A stretch of DNA of 64,000 bases from Rhytidiadelphus loreus (GCA_947034895.1 OX344762.1:15170760-15234759); one strand, 5' to 3'; counted from the first letter of the stretch, positions 1 through 13,077 are shown. Numbers and translations are program-made. Notes: a model not told the origin generated them from the letters alone.

Positions 1-840
1 TGCCACAGTGATCTCTGGAGACCCACATCACGCTCTGTACATGCATCGCGTTCTCCGCTAGACCGTAAGCTCTGGGGACCCACCCACGTTGGCCAAATTG
101 CATTCAACGGGCGGACAGGGGATGAGAGACTGCGGCTCATTGCATGTTCTCAGGGACACTGGAATTAGTAATTCTTGCATGAGTGCACACAAGCCGTTCA
201 TCAAATTACCCGGTTTTTATGATCCAGGAGGGAGACACACAGTACGTGTAAGGAACAAACTCGCTTGCAAATGAGTAACTTTTCATTCTGTGGTAATGCA
301 ATCTGACAAGTCAGCTTCCAGTTGCCAGCTCCGTTTCGCTTGGGTCCTTGAAAGGTGTGGACTTGCACTTAGTATTCGTTTCCAGCAATGGAAGATTACT
401 GCTTGCCGTGAGCGATGTCTGGAAGCATTTCCTCTTGTTGTATCTGTAGAGTATTCGAGAGCTAGGAGTGTGGGGGTGCACTTACGCTGTCAAATTCAAT
501 TTAGTTCCGAGCTCCATCGGTGACATGGCCAGCATTCTTTGATCTTCTTGGAGCTTGGTGATGTTGGTGGTGAGAAGCTCCTCTCTCACCCACACTAATC
601 ACTTTGCAAGTCTCACTTCGCCTGTGACTCGCATTCCTTTCATGTGAGATGCCCCGTGCATGTGCATCAGCTTGCAAACGGGAAAACGAAACATTCTATG
701 CGAAACTATCACTGGGTATCTTCAAATCTATTGCTGTGCAAAGCAATATGGCCTCACGTGAGTGAAGAGTTTGCACTACTGAGGATTCTTCTCTTCAGGA
801 TTTGAGTGCTCTTTTTGCACGAATATTTCATTCAATCGCT
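1..840. other. Upstream region of the GH31 gene
   Basis: No convincing gene. It lies directly 5' of the GH31 start codon and should hold its promoter and 5' UTR. A short direct repeat (CTCTGGRGACCCAC) occurs near positions 13 and 71. Small open frames here lack recognisable similarity or coding texture. Confidence 0.5.
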
Positions 841-3800
841 ATGACCATGGCTTATGTGCGGAAGTACCGGGTTACCACCTTGCTGGTAACCATGGGCTTG
901 CTGCTCCTCGTGCTCGTGGGGCTCAGCTGGTGGCCTACAGCGGTGGACGAGAATCAAGTCGGGTACGGCTACCGCGTCGTCTGCGTCAACCAAGTGCTGA
1001 ATGGCGATGCCATCCTCGCCGACCTTGACCTCATCAAGCAAACGAATGTTTACGGCCCTGACATCGAGCATCTGAAACTCACCGCCAGGTAAATTGACAC
1101 ACAGTCTACAACAGGATTTCGCAGCTTCAAACGAAGTTTCACTACTTCTTTTGATCGAATCGTTCTACTCTCAATCCTATTTACAGCGGTCTTCTCTAAA
1201 ATAGCATTCGAGAATATCCTGCACACTTGTTACACTCAATCTATGTCATCGTGAGAAATGTTGGGACCCTAGGTGGTAAGATTAAAGAGATTTGAGGGTT
1301 TACATAATACCAGTCTTGAAGCTGTTCTAAAATCAGTCATGTCTCAAATTTGCTCATTCGTGGCGTGATTTTGCAGGTATGACAACCAAGACAGGATCCG
1401 CGTTCATCTCACAGACCAAAACTCGCCACGATGGGAGGTGCCATCTGACCTAATTCCGAGGGCGACAGCGCAAGAGCTCAACACGCTCCGCAACTCTACG
1501 TACTCGGACCAATCCTCCAAAGCGGCATGTCGCAAGCTCAAGCTTCCGATTTCGGAACCGACCATCCCAGCCCAAAACACAAACCATCCGCTGGAATTTT
1601 CCTACACCAGCGACCCATTCGGATTCGCCATCACGAGGAGATCCAACGGAGAGGTTTTGTTCAACAGCACGCCGAGCTCGTCCAAGGACGCCATTCCCTC
1701 TTTCAACAACCTCGTGTTCAAGGACCAGTACATCGAACTCTCCACTCAGTTACCTCCAGACTCCGCGATCTATGGGCTCGGAGAAGGCACGCACCCTGCG
1801 GGGCTTCGTCTGGCCAAGGGACACAAATATACGTTGTGGGCCACCGACATCGGCAGCTACAATGAGGACATCGACTTGTACGGGAGTTACCCTTTCTACA
1901 TGGACGTCAGGAAGGAAGGTTTGGTGCATGGCGTGCAACTTGTTAATAGCAATGGCATGGACTGCGTTTATGGAGACGAAGCGCTGTCGTTTCGAATCAT
2001 TGGAGGGATTTTGGACCTCTACTTCTTCGCGGGGCCGTCGCCTCGAGATGTCATGGATCAGTACACGCAGTTCGTTGGCCGCCCTGCGCCCATGCCATAC
2101 TGGACTCTCGGTAAGATCACCCAACCGAGTCGTTCTAATAAGATTCAAATTGATCGAGCTTAAACCCTGGAAAACAGAGGACTTCTGGTTTCAAAATGCC
2201 CAAATGGATTGATCATATTGTGCAAGATGTAATTCAGATGGAGAAAATTTTACATCACCAGAATCATTGAAGAAATTTGCATGTGCTGATCAGAAAGAAA
2301 TGAAATTGAACAAATGATAGTCTCTATACGACCTACTCAAAACTGCTGGAAATGTAGATCGCTTGCTACCACAATCGAGTCGCTGTAGTCAGATTGTTCT
2401 TGTAGAAATTGGTGAAGAAGATCGAAGTCGACCTTAACCTACAGCCATTGTTGCATGCAGGGTTTCACCAGTCTCGCTATGGCTACAGGAGTTTGAAAGA
2501 GATAGAAACGGTGGTGATGAGGTACAAAGAAGTGGGCCTCCCTCTGGAATCCATGTGGTCCGACATTGACTACATGGACCGCTACATGGACTTCACCGTG
2601 GATCCTGACACGTACCCGCCAGTGCAGCTTCGCAAGTTCATCGACACTCTGCACGCCAACAACCAGAAGTTCATGATGATTGTCGATCCAGGTGCGCTTG
2701 ACCTAACTGTTCAAATTGACGCTGATTCTTGATGTAATGGCTGCATCCAATCTAATCCTATCAATGCGCTTTGTTCATGGACTCACAGACCTACATTGAC
2801 GGACTCACTGATGCCTCTAGGAATCAAAATTGACGAGAGCTACCCTCCGTATGTGCGCGGCAAGGAGCTGGACGTGTTCGTGAAGATGGAGAATGGGGAG
2901 GACTACTTGGGGCAAGTGTGGCCGGGGGCGGTGCACTACCCGGACTTCCTCCACCCGAATGCCAAGCAATGGTGGGCCAAGGAGATCTCCGATTTCTACA
3001 AGGAAATGCCGTTCGATGGATTGTGGCTGGACATGAATGAGCCGTCCAATTTCTGCTCGGGGCCGAATTGCTATTACCCTCCCGACGTCGTGTGCCCGGA
3101 AGCGCTTGACTGGTGTTGCATGGTGTGCGACAACACCAATGTGTCGCGCTGGGACCGGCCGCCCTACCATATCAACACACACTGGAACAAGGAGCTTTTT
3201 GAGAAGACCATCGCCATGACGGCTCGTCACTACAACGACGCCAAGCACTACGACGTGCATAACATCTACGGGTCGGTGCAGACCGTCGCTACGTTCAAAG
3301 CCCTGGCAGAGGTAAATAAATAAACAATCTCGTGCACGAAAGGAAAACCGTAAGAGTCTGACTAATTGCGTCTTGCAATAACAAACATTGTGTCCATCAA
3401 TTGCCGAAGAACAAATCGGAAAGTGATAAACAAATCAAATTGAGAGAGATGGAGTTGAGGCAAACCGTAAGAATCTGTCCAACTGTCCAATACCGTCTTG
3501 CAGCACGAGAGTGTTGATCAATTGCCGAAGAATATAACTGAAAACGTACTCAGGTAGATGTCCTGATTCCACCTTATACCATGTATCTATAATTTCACTT
3601 GATGTCATTCATTTGTGGAAAGTGTTTAAGCTTCTCACGATTAGCGTTAAGGAGTCAGTAAGGTCGGAACAAGCATATGGTCAGAGGACAACTTTTGTGA
3701 AAGATAACTTTGGATATTCATAACCAATTCAATACCACTCCCAAATCTTACAAAACGACTCGTGCTCGGTTCCATTTTCTCTTGACAACAATGGAAAGGA

Positions 3801-5189
3801 ATTTAGAATTAATTCTCATCATGTTCACATAGGTCAGATCCTTGTTTAGAAGAAACTTACATAAGGTGTCCGTGCAGACGACCGCTAGTTGAAAGCCATG
3901 AAAGATGTAAACCATCCCATGCACAGATTGAGAGAAACTGCAAACACTAAAAACTAAGAATCTATCAAACAGTCCAATTTCCACTGGACGCTGTTGTAAC
4001 AACAAGCAGAGCGTAGATCAATTGCCGAATATCAATGAACTAGGTATTGATTTCTGGAAATGGAATCCTGCAGGTAACGAAGAAACGACCATTTGTGATG
4101 TCGCGCTCGTTGTTTCCCGGCACCGGTGCGTTCACAGCACACTGGTCCGGCGACAACGGCGCGTCCTGGAAAGACCTCCGTTATTCCATCGCGAGCATCC
4201 TCAACTCCGGCCTGTTCGGCATCCCAATGGTGGGAGCGGACATCTGCGGCTTCTGGCCAGCCACATGGGAGGAGCTTTGCAACCGATGGATCCAACTCGG
4301 CGCCTTCTACCCGTTCGCTCGCGACCACTCCGACGTGCACTTCAGCCCTCAAGAGCTTTACCTCTGGAAATCCGTCACGCACTCCGCCAAGAAAGTCCTC
4401 TTGGTCCGCTACAAGCTCCTCCCCTTCCTGTACACACTTCTACACGAAGCGCACATGAAGGGAACCCCCGTCGCCCGCGCGCTCTTCTTCGTCTTCCCAG
4501 CCGATCCCGCCACACTCGACGTCAGCGACCAATTCCTCCTCGGCGACACATTACTCGTCTCTCCTGTGCTCCGTGGTGGCCAAACCTCCGTGAAAGCGTA
4601 TTTCCCTAAAGGCACGTGGTATAACATCTTCGATTACTCCCGCATCAACTCTTCAGGCTCTCACTTCGTCCTTGATGCGCCCTGGGACTCCATCAACGTG
4701 CACATCCGCGGTGGCTCCATCGTGCCAATGCAAGAATACGCTAACACCACGGCCTTAGTGCGCCAGAGTCCTATCACATTCTTAGTCGCATTCGAAAACG
4801 GAAACTCCTCGGTGTCCGGGGAGGTTTTCCTCGACAACGATGACGACATCGACATGACTGTTCGACCTAAAAACTCCACGTACCTGAAACTGGAAGGGGA
4901 ACTGACGGCAACGGGAGGTTACATTCGCAGCAATGTCACATTCGGCGACTGGGCGGAGGCGCAGAGCTTGTATGTGCACAAGATTAGACTTTTGGGAGTG
5001 GAGAAGAGGCCCTCCTCAGTAGTGATTGATGGAGATGCTGCGCCGGAGAGTGTGAAGCTGGGTTTCAATGCAACTGTTGCGATGCTGGAGATTTCGGGGT
5101 TGCGGTTGTCGGCGGGGAAAGACTTTGAGCTTGTGTGGGACATTGTGTCTCCTCCTCCTGCTACTTCCACTCCTGTTGCTTCGAGTTGA
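841..5189 (+). CDS. GH31 alpha-glucosidase / alpha-xylosidase, membrane-anchored or secreted
   Basis: Family GH31 glycosidase that removes terminal alpha-glucosyl or alpha-xylosyl residues; plant members act in the secretory pathway and cell wall. Five exons, 841-1088, 1377-2110, 2461-2691, 2821-3311 and 4074-5189, all with GT-AG borders, join in phase to 2,820 nt (939 aa), close to the usual 900-915 aa. The start is the first ATG (841) in this frame; a second ATG follows at 847 in good context (ACCATGG). Residues about 8-28 form one hydrophobic segment ending in Trp-Trp, a signal anchor or signal peptide. The galactose-mutarotase-like N domain contains the YGLGEGTH motif. The nucleophile lies in GLWLDMNEPSNF (Asp about 475) and the acid/base in HWSGDNGASW (Asp about 595). 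The C-terminal beta domains are complete and end at TGA. I see no frameshift or stop, so the gene looks functional. Whether glucose or xylose is preferred cannot be told by eye. Confidence 0.95.
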
Positions 5190-6202
5190 AAGAATTGACT
5201 GCAGAGTTTCAAATTCTCCATCAATTGCACACAACTCGTCGTGCAATTGATAGCGATTCTCGTAATAGATTTTCAATTTCTGCATCAATTGCAAGAATTG
5301 CAAGACCTAGCGCGGGAAGGATTTCTGTAACGATGGCGAAGATTATCGTCAATCTTTCGGGGTAGACCAATGATGCTCACTATTTTTCTGTCTGTGAGTG
5401 GAACATTCTTATTACCCTGTGAACCAAACCAGACAATACTCGGTTTTGATATGTTTTGGAGATTTCGTGTACTTTTATCTTGAAATAGAGCTTTTTGCGA
5501 TTTTAAAATACTGCTTGGGAATGTGCCTGATGTTTTGATTTCGGATTAGAATTTTTAGTAAACACGAACTGCTTATGTTACACTAGCTTACAAAAAAAAA
5601 CCTCACAGTATATGGGCTTCATTTGGTCACTATATCGTAACATTTTTGAACATGAAGGGAGGTATCTCCAACATTGTTAGCGACATTAGCTCTGAAAAAG
5701 TCAAGAAAATTCAAGACAAATGCAATGCACACTTCAAAATCAGAATTTCACAATACATGTATACTATATAGCACATTACAGTGCACACCCAACTCTTGTA
5801 TCATTCAGTATTTAGAAAAAAATTTAGGCTCTCAGCTTCAAATTGCACTAAATTACTTATTTACTAAATTTTTTATATTTTAAAGCTGAGTAGAAAGCTT
5901 CAGAAGCTTCATTTTGTTGTATTTCCTCAAAATAAAAAGATCACTTTTGAACGTCAAAATCGAGTTTCTGAAGCAAATTTTCAAAAGTGCTAAAATACAC
6001 CACAAAAAATTTCATTCCGTTTTGTGAAACAAAACCCATATATTAAATTTAAAAAATAATTAATATGATTTAATCATGAGCAGATATCATAAACAAAGTT
6101 GTACACAAAAAAAAGCTAGATAAGAAATCATCCACTTATTACTTACCACTGATCTGTTTGGCCATTCATAAGCCACTTTTTGGCTCCTCCGACCTTTTAG
6201 GC
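5190..6202. other. 3' flank and AT-rich intergenic DNA
   Basis: The 3' end of the GH31 transcript should lie in the first few hundred bases. The rest is AT-rich with poly-A and poly-T runs. No gene or known repeat seen. Confidence 0.4.
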
Positions 6203-6206
6203 TTAA

Positions 6207-6843
6207 CCCTTAAATGCCTGAGGCACCACAATATGGTGTTTGCAAAACTTTGAAGTTAAATAAATCCTAGCCAATTTGTTATTTTTAGTAGTTTATATTT
6301 GTTAAATATTCTTCTTGAAGTCTAGTTTTGCCTCTAAAAGTCCGATCTTGAAAATAAATGACAATGATTTTTCTATAAGAGATCTTGTGCACAGGTACCT
6401 TGTGCAATCTTGACTTTCCATAGTGTTAAGAGCTCTTGGAAATGAGTCTCAAATACACTAGATCTTGGAGAAAAAATCACAGTCTAAATTCATTTAAAAA
6501 ATTTGTAGATTGAATTTTGAGAAGTCGTAAATTGATTTGAGTTCTTCAAGTTAGGCCCCTTAACCTCATATTTTTTTGGTCTTCAACTTTTTAGATTTGA
6601 CTTGCAAAAAAGACTTCAATTCCTTTTTGCAATTTTAGCACCCTCATAATCAAACGTTATAATCTTTCACTTCATAAATGATATTGTTGTGCTTTCTTTT
6701 CCTATGCAATCTCTAACAAGTCTAGTTTGAATTTGTACGGTTACAATTTCAGAAAAATTGAAACATCTTATCAAAATGTTGGCATTTTGTTCAATTTAGA
6801 GCAGTTTTCAGGAAGTTGAAAACATGCCTCGAGCATTTAGGGG
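6207..6843. mobile_element. Non-autonomous TTAA-flanked element (piggyBac-type MITE)
   Basis: A 637-bp segment flanked by TTAA on both sides (6203-6206 and 6844-6847). It begins CCCTTAAATGCCTGAGGCA and ends TGCCTCGAGCATTTAGGGG, so the termini are imperfect inverted repeats of about 19 bp starting with CCC. TTAA target duplication and CCC ends are the hallmark of the piggyBac superfamily. The interior has no coding capacity. Two further TTAA elements with CCCYTAAAG-like ends occur at 15,283 and 44,832. Confidence 0.7.
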
Positions 6844-6847
6844 TTAA

Positions 6848-7810
6848 AGTAAGGGTCCATTTCAATTAGTTTCACAATGAATTGTGAGTCTTTGAATAGC
6901 GTTACAAGTAAAGAGGTATTTGGTGGTGACCTTCAGTGTCAACTTTTCTCAAAAATGGCGTTTGAGTGATAGTCTTTTCCTAAACTAGTATGAGAATGTA
7001 TGGACAAAATTTCAAAAACTTTGACCTTGTAGATGGGTAATGGTTTGCTTTGAGTATCACTTTCTAGACACACTAATTAGGTTATTTTTGTTTTAAACCT
7101 CCAAAATTTGTCTATTTTGTTCATTTTGATGAAGTAAGAAGACTCTAAAATTAAAATAAAAAAGTCATGCACCTCAATAAAATGAAGATGTATATTCCTA
7201 TTGAGTTTTTTTAATAACATTGAATTTTTTTGAATCTTTTCTTAAAGGTGAGAAAAATCGCTAAATTTTGGGATTTGCAAGCATCATAGTGTACAATTTA
7301 TTAAGTTTTTATTAATAAAATTAAATATTTAATGTATTGAACCACTTAATGTAAGTCATATCCAAAAATGATATTAAAATAAAATTATTTGATATTCCAA
7401 ATGCTTGTTTTTGAGGATTCTATATGCTTGGGACAAAACGTACTTTTTCAACTAAAAAATTCATTAAAAATTCTTAAAATTCTTAAAATTCTTTGATTTT
7501 GATTTTAAATTTATTTTTCTTGATACATTACAAGTATAGGCAACTAAAACCACATTTTGTAAAACCATACATTATTATATTTAAAAGTTGAAGTTGTTTG
7601 ATACAGTGCAATGGACTAACATTGTAGTTGAGACAACATTTTTGGGTACGCAAAGCAAACCATCACCTAGATTGCAAGATATTTGTGTTTTAAAGTGAAG
7701 GAAACAAGAATTTTTGCTCCTTGTGTTGCTAGATTATAAGACTTTGACTCTTCTTCATTTCATTTTCATACTGTCTATAGGTTTTGAATTTTGAACTTTT
7801 GATGTTATGA
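6848..7810. other. AT-rich DNA without recognisable genes
   Basis: Very AT-rich. A stretch near 6,986-7,030 (FCAAAAACTTTGA-type text) resembles one near 40,470-40,500, so this is probably old repeat debris. Nothing coding seen. Confidence 0.35.
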
Positions 7811-8048
7811 GCAATTTTGTTAAAATGGCGGTATTCCATTGGCATTTGTACTTGAAGGAGTGGAGATTGAGGTATATTGAGGCACCTATTCATCTCATAT
7901 CAAGCATCGATTGTGTCCAATGCGTGCCCAAATCACCACTTGTTTACGTATAGCATCGCCCCCACCATTGTCTTGTGCAAGATCTCATGCCGTGATTGGT
8001 CCCCTGAACCACCATTTTAATGGAATACCGCCATTTTAACAAAATTGC
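7811..8048. repeat. Foldback / MITE-like inverted repeat with 30-bp perfect arms
   Basis: Positions 7811-7840 and 8019-8048 are perfect reverse complements over 30 bp (arm begins GCAATTTTGTTAAAATGGCG). The spacer is 178 bp and non-coding. Perfect arms suggest a recent or selected hairpin, for example a small MITE or a source of small RNAs. I could not define a target duplication. Confidence 0.75.
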
Positions 8049-9294
8049 CCATTGTTGAAGAATTGTGTTGAGGAGTCTTAGGAAGAAAAAAAATTTAACT
8101 TTTTTTTTGTTCTTTGAAAAATTGTTGAGTAGAATTAGATGTAAGATAGAATGAAAATCTAAATCATTAAGTAGCTCTAAGATGGAATTGAAATGCACTA
8201 CAATTCCAATGGTGAGACTATTTCTAGCAAGCAAATTGAACCTTGTGGAACTATTTTTTTTGGAAAGTTGCAAAAGTGGAGTTCAAAAACAAATCTAATA
8301 AGTTATTTTCTCAAGAAGATGCAAAAGATTGCCCACAAAACAAGAACCTCCATAACTTTCACAATGGAACGAAATCAACGCTTTCCATGTAGAGAGAAAA
8401 TATAATCTATGAGAAACAAAAAAAAAATTTCAAATTTATTTCAAGTTTGATACATACAGAAGCCAAAGCCTCAAAAGTCAGTATCCTCTTTGATGTTGAC
8501 CAGATAACCACATGTATAGAAAAACGAGACACAAACCTCTCTCTGTTATCAACACACTGGCTTCCAGTGTACGGTGTTGTGTGAATGTGTAGTCATAGCT
8601 TGTTAATACCACTTGTTCATCTGGTTTCCTGCATCAAGACAGGCAAGTGCCAATGGCACGTGAGAGACTTTGACAACGGAGAGAAACCTAATTGCGACAC
8701 CTACCTATATATGGAACATCCCAAAATATTGCACATTGAGTACGTATAGATCATGAGAATGTACACACCTCAACACCAAAAAATCGTGTCATTTAGCAGA
8801 TAAAACTACAAACTTTCATAACTTCTGAATACATTATCCAAATAATGCATTCTCAGGGCGCGCTGGAATTCTCTTCGATAAGCTACAGTTCTGTAACACG
8901 AATCCTTTCAAATCTGGCATTTCTAAGAATAGTAACTATGCTCAGCGCAAGTATCGCTTTTGAGTGTAGGTAACATAGCATCCAGTCAAAGATCTAAGCA
9001 AAATATCTTAACCTCAAGAAGAAATTTACGACATGCTCCTACGTATTAGTTGCAGTACTTTCCTTGTGAAAGTTTACCCAGCACATGCGTAACCGCGAAA
9101 GCAGGCACTCCTCAATGAGTGACTAACCGAATCATCTGTTGACCAAAATAACCAAAATACAATCCCGTCACCACCTGATAATCACCTGCTGCCGTATGGC
9201 CTTTTCAAGAGACCAATTCCATCTATACGAAGACATAGCGGCAACAAGTTAGGTTAATAAATTTAACGAGTGAAGTGGGAGACCACAAACCGTA
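8049..9294. other. Intergenic, no recognisable gene
   Basis: AT-rich to neutral DNA between the foldback repeat and the TIP41-like fragment. Short open frames occur but none shows a family motif or splice-joined continuity. Confidence 0.35.
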
Positions 9295-9512
9295 CGTGCG
9301 AATCTCCCATTTTGCAGCAGCAGGAATCTGAGCAGGGGGGAGGCTCTCTTGCCGCCACCTTCGCAGAGCAGCATCCAACGCATTGAGGTGGGTCTTAACG
9401 CCAGTGGCTTCATGGGGAAATTTCCAGGGCATTTGTCGCCAAATACCATCTCCGGTAGGTGAATTGTTCTCAGCATTTTCTCAAACCTATACCACCACTC
9501 TGTCCATTCATT
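9295..9512 (-). pseudogene. TIP41-like protein fragment, frameshifted
   Basis: Minus-strand translation reads NEWTEWWYRFEKMLRTIHLP then EMVFGDK, and after a one-base frame change continues HEATGVKTHLNALDAALRRW, RQESLPP and IPAAAKWEIR. This order (HLPEMVFG, A(S/T)GxKxHxNAxDAL, W, E(A/S)LPPxxxPAAAKW) is the conserved core of TIP41-like proteins, which regulate type 2A phosphatase in TOR signalling. The frame break falls between FGDK and the HEATG block, and similarity stops abruptly after WEIRT, so the downstream core is missing. No upstream or downstream exons were found. Most likely a relict gene fragment; a real gene with a misread base and distant exons is less likely. Confidence 0.65.
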
Positions 9513-10189
9513 GACGTTTGGCGTCCCATGCCGTGGACCTTGTTGTAGGACAGAAGTGCAACTATTCATCCTCAGAATATTGTTGTGAAAAGGAGAAGTG
9601 TTCTACAGTAGGTTGACTTCCAATGACGGAGTGCTTTTGCTATTTCTAAAGCCGATGATTCATACTGTAATGAAAAGGGATGATTTCGGCTTCTTTGTTT
9701 TGTGGTTGCTCGTTTTTTTTTTCCCTTTGTGGTTTTATTTTGGTTGAGGTTGAGTGAAAAAAGAAAAATTGATCGCTGAGGTTTTGTCCTCTGGTTCTGT
9801 GTACTGTTTCCGCTTATCAATGCGAATTGTCCATTTGCTTTAAAAAAAAGAAGATGGGATGATTTCCAAGGTCACCCCCTTCGTCATTTGAAGGGTTACT
9901 ACACCTACGTCACATTCCAGATCATGAATCGAATCAATTTCTTCCGATTATCACCCAAGAAAGAAAGAAAAACTAAACCTCTGGACAATTTGAATTCGAA
10001 TTTCGAATCACTCACTTCTCGAGACGGCACATTCCAAATGACTGCAGTAATTTCTCCCGACTATCATAAAAAATTCTCCTCCAAGAAAGAGAAAACCCGA
10101 AACCTGCTCTGGACAATTCGAATTTCGATTTTCCAAATCACTCACTTCTCGCGAGGCCCCATTTTGAGGATTGGTTTCTTGCGCGTCAA
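9513..10189. other. Intergenic
   Basis: No supported gene. Two near-copies of a phrase around GGACAATT(T/C)GAATT lie near 9,983 and 10,112, within a short local duplication (about 9,955-10,150). Confidence 0.35.
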
Positions 10190-10313
10190 GATGGACCAGC
10201 CGCCGACGCGAATTCCTCGGACTCCATCGCCTTCGATCAACTGTGCGCCTTTCGCTTGCAAGGCCTTGTTACGTCGGAGCGACTCTTCGTCAGTTTCCAG
10301 ACAATCCGACTAC
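10190..10313 (+). CDS. Possible first coding exon of an unknown protein
   Basis: An ATG in strong context (AAGATGG) opens a GC-rich frame coding about 41 residues (begins MDQPPTRIPRTPSPSINCAP, Ser/Pro/Arg-rich). It ends at a plausible donor, CTACAG|GTTGGT. The base composition stands out from the AT-rich surroundings. I found no second exon that joins to it and recognise no family. It may be a truncated gene 5' end or chance. Confidence 0.2.
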
Positions 10314-11430
10314 AGGTTGGTTTAATTGTTCAGCGACGTTGCCACATGTGCAACCGTCACAGGCCATGCTCAATCAATCGCGATTGAAATAAATCCCAAC
10401 GCGGTTGACTTGCGGATCACATTCAAGGTATTCTTTGGCTTTGATTTCAGATAATTTGATCTTCCCACCTTGTCCTGATCAATGCTCTTAAAAAATTTCC
10501 AATCTTTCTTAGGCTCAAAGGAAAGGAGCCTTGCTTTAACAAAAGCTACAGTCGATGTGAGGAAGTTTGAGTCTTTTACTCTTCTTTTTTTTGTTGTTTA
10601 TAGCTACTGAAAAAGTGAGCAAATGCAACAGTGTGTCGGAACTTATTGTAGAGTAGCTGCTTGTTTTATAGCTCCTGAACAGATTTTTCTATAGAGACGG
10701 CAAATTGAAGAGCATTTACAGGACTCAGAAAGACAAAAATGATTGATTGCACGAGAGTGCATACACTATATAATGGGAGCAGTTGATCTCCTTGTGGAAA
10801 GAGTACATGTGAGGTTCTCGTAGCCCTTGAGGGACTAAACTACGATATATGCTACATTCCAACGCAAACTTTTCACTCTGAAAGTATAAATACAGAAGCT
10901 AGTGATATAAGCTTAAGACCATCACCTTGTGCCACACTATGGCAGCAAGAAACGTGGTCCACTACAATTCACAGAAGCCCATACAGAGAAACCATGGTAC
11001 AAATGTTCACATTCGGAAAGACTTCAAGCGTTTTTCGTTAAATCTGTAATCTCCTCCAACGAAAGTTTCTGACACCAAAATCACCACAAAAATAGAGTAA
11101 ATGAGAAAGAGGTGAGAAGCGCACGTAAATCTCAATCACAGTGCAGTGACCTACAACATTACCACTGCCATCACTGTCCACAAACTTCAATTGTCCTATT
11201 CTACATGTTTCATTCAAAATTTCACCAACATTCTTGAAGCAAAAACGTTTCCAACACACCAGTGTTTTCAAGTTTCAAAACACTGGAATTCTAGGTAAGC
11301 AACACAGAAGCATTTAAAAATTTTATGACTTGGTAAAAACTCAACAAAATTTCGCAACAGGAAATTTTGAAATAATTTGTTCATGACTGGAGAGGTAAGG
11401 CAACTCATGTTCAAGTGCATAGAAATATAC
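10314..11430. other. Region 3' of the FTR gene; possible last exon near 11,038-11,235
   Basis: Mostly non-coding. On the minus strand a frame after a TTCAAG acceptor near 11,236 reads NVGEILNETC and continues open to 11,038. The EILNET segment resembles the (D/E)EIKETT tail of FTR catalytic chains, so it may be the last FTR exon, but the extra length would be unusual. Confidence 0.3.
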
Positions 11431-13077
11431 CTGTTCTTGTCCTGCAAAGTCATTATCAGGCGTTAAGAACAACATGCAATGGCACTCCTTCCTCTCACGC
11501 ATAGGAACGCAAGGACAGTTCCAAAAACCTTGCTGAACTTCAGCCACCTTGTCGTCGTAATGCCTAAGCAATCAATATAAGTGTGAGACAATGCAATTTC
11601 GTAAGAATGAAACAATCCCGCCTAGATCAACTACATAATCCTTTTACAAATTGAATGGAACCTCAAAGGTCAACTTCTGCAGGGACAGTGGGAAAAATAA
11701 ATAAATTTGAGGGCAATCCGGCAAAAAAACTACATACCTGCACGGACAAAGAGGCGCGCCTAAAGTATCTTTATGCTCTGCCAAGCCCTGCGAAACAACC
11801 ACCCATTTCAGTGCCAGAGAGAAATCAAGAAATACAAGAATACAATAATACAATTCGAACATCACACGAGGTCTCGTAGCAATCCCCACTGAAAAGGAAG
11901 GGTTCTAGATCCAAACATAAAACGCCAGTTAATGGAATATTGTAGTAAGAGAAATATCAAGAGGTCCCCCACCTTGACGACAACGGCAGTGACACCCTTG
12001 TCCACGCAGAAGAAAGTGTCTGATTTCCTTGCATACTGTTCCGAAAATTTGCGCATAACTTCCAGAGACTTATCAGATGGCTCTCCTGCTATAACATCAG
12101 ACCAAAACTTCAGGCACCAATCCGTAAAAGGAATGACCTTGTGTTGCAATTCAATTTCTTAATCGCAAATCCCAATTATACAAAAAAATTTACAGTATAA
12201 GCTTACTCCCAATTCATAATGAAAACTCTCTACGGGTTGAACAAGCAGAACAAGCGACATGAACATTGAAATATTGATCAATACGAAATTACACAGCCTA
12301 AGGAAATGCCCTAATGCTAGGTCATGCCAAACTAATACGCAGATTGAGCTCTAAAATCCATGCGATTGAGTAGGTAACGTCATCACCAGTCACAGTATGA
12401 AGGTACACATCTCAGAAGATTGGATTCACAAAGCTGCTGCTGGTAAGTTAATCTTGACTCGATAGAACATTACGTCAATGTTAAATGATATAAAATTAAG
12501 GTCAAATTCATGTTGAATGAATGTTAACTTAATAGTTGCCAATGTAATATCAAGTTAGTGTTTAAGAAAGGTACTAACATCGCACTAACATTAACTGAAA
12601 ATCATTTACATTACATTAACTTTGAGTGAACAGAGGACTATATGAATCTATTACCCTTAAACTCAACTTTGAGAACTTTGTCAACCTAATGAAGGTCCTT
12701 TGTGAAGCATTAATTGCTACGTCCCATTGCCTCGGAAATAATTTGTCCGGAAAACTGACAGATGTTGCTTGGGACAAGATTGTTTTAAGAGACAGCTATT
12801 CCATGTTCAGTGCCATAGTCCTTAGTTTCGTAGCAAAATGAATACTCAGTGGAAAGACAAAAACAGAGCTCAAATGAAATCAAAACCTCACCCCGCCAGA
12901 AGTACATCGGAGCAATTTCATACCTCCTGCCCGAACAACGAGACACTTTGGAGCAACAGAAACGGGCGTGCAAGTTCCTAAAAGTCCGCTAGACTGCGAA
13001 CAAAAGGAAGAGCGGCTGCTCAGCTGGGATGGCGTAAACACGCCTACCATCCCCACACCAGTCATCAAGCAAGCCAT
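11431..13077 (-). CDS. FTRC: Ferredoxin-thioredoxin reductase catalytic (beta) chain, chloroplast precursor
   Basis: The catalytic [4Fe-4S] subunit of FTR, which passes electrons from photosynthetic ferredoxin to thioredoxins in the stroma. Four exons on the minus strand, 13077-12924, 12085-11973, 11787-11738 and 11563-11431, have GT-AG borders and join in phase to 450 nt (150 codons). Exon 1 starts at ATG in good context (AGGATGG) and encodes a Ser-rich transit peptide. The mature part contains FCVDKGVTAVVVK, GAPLCPCRHYDDK and FWNCPCVPMRERKECHC. The spacing CPC-x16-CPC-x8-CHC is exact for the family and all cluster and redox cysteines are present. The short C-terminal tail (about 14 residues in plants) is not confidently placed; see 11,038-11,235. 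The 838-bp first intron holds no gene. Looks functional. Confidence 0.93.

Noticed and set aside
832..1071. Minus-strand frame opposite GH31 exon 1, and similar shadows within exons 2-5
   Set aside because: GC-rich antisense shadows of real exons without motifs.
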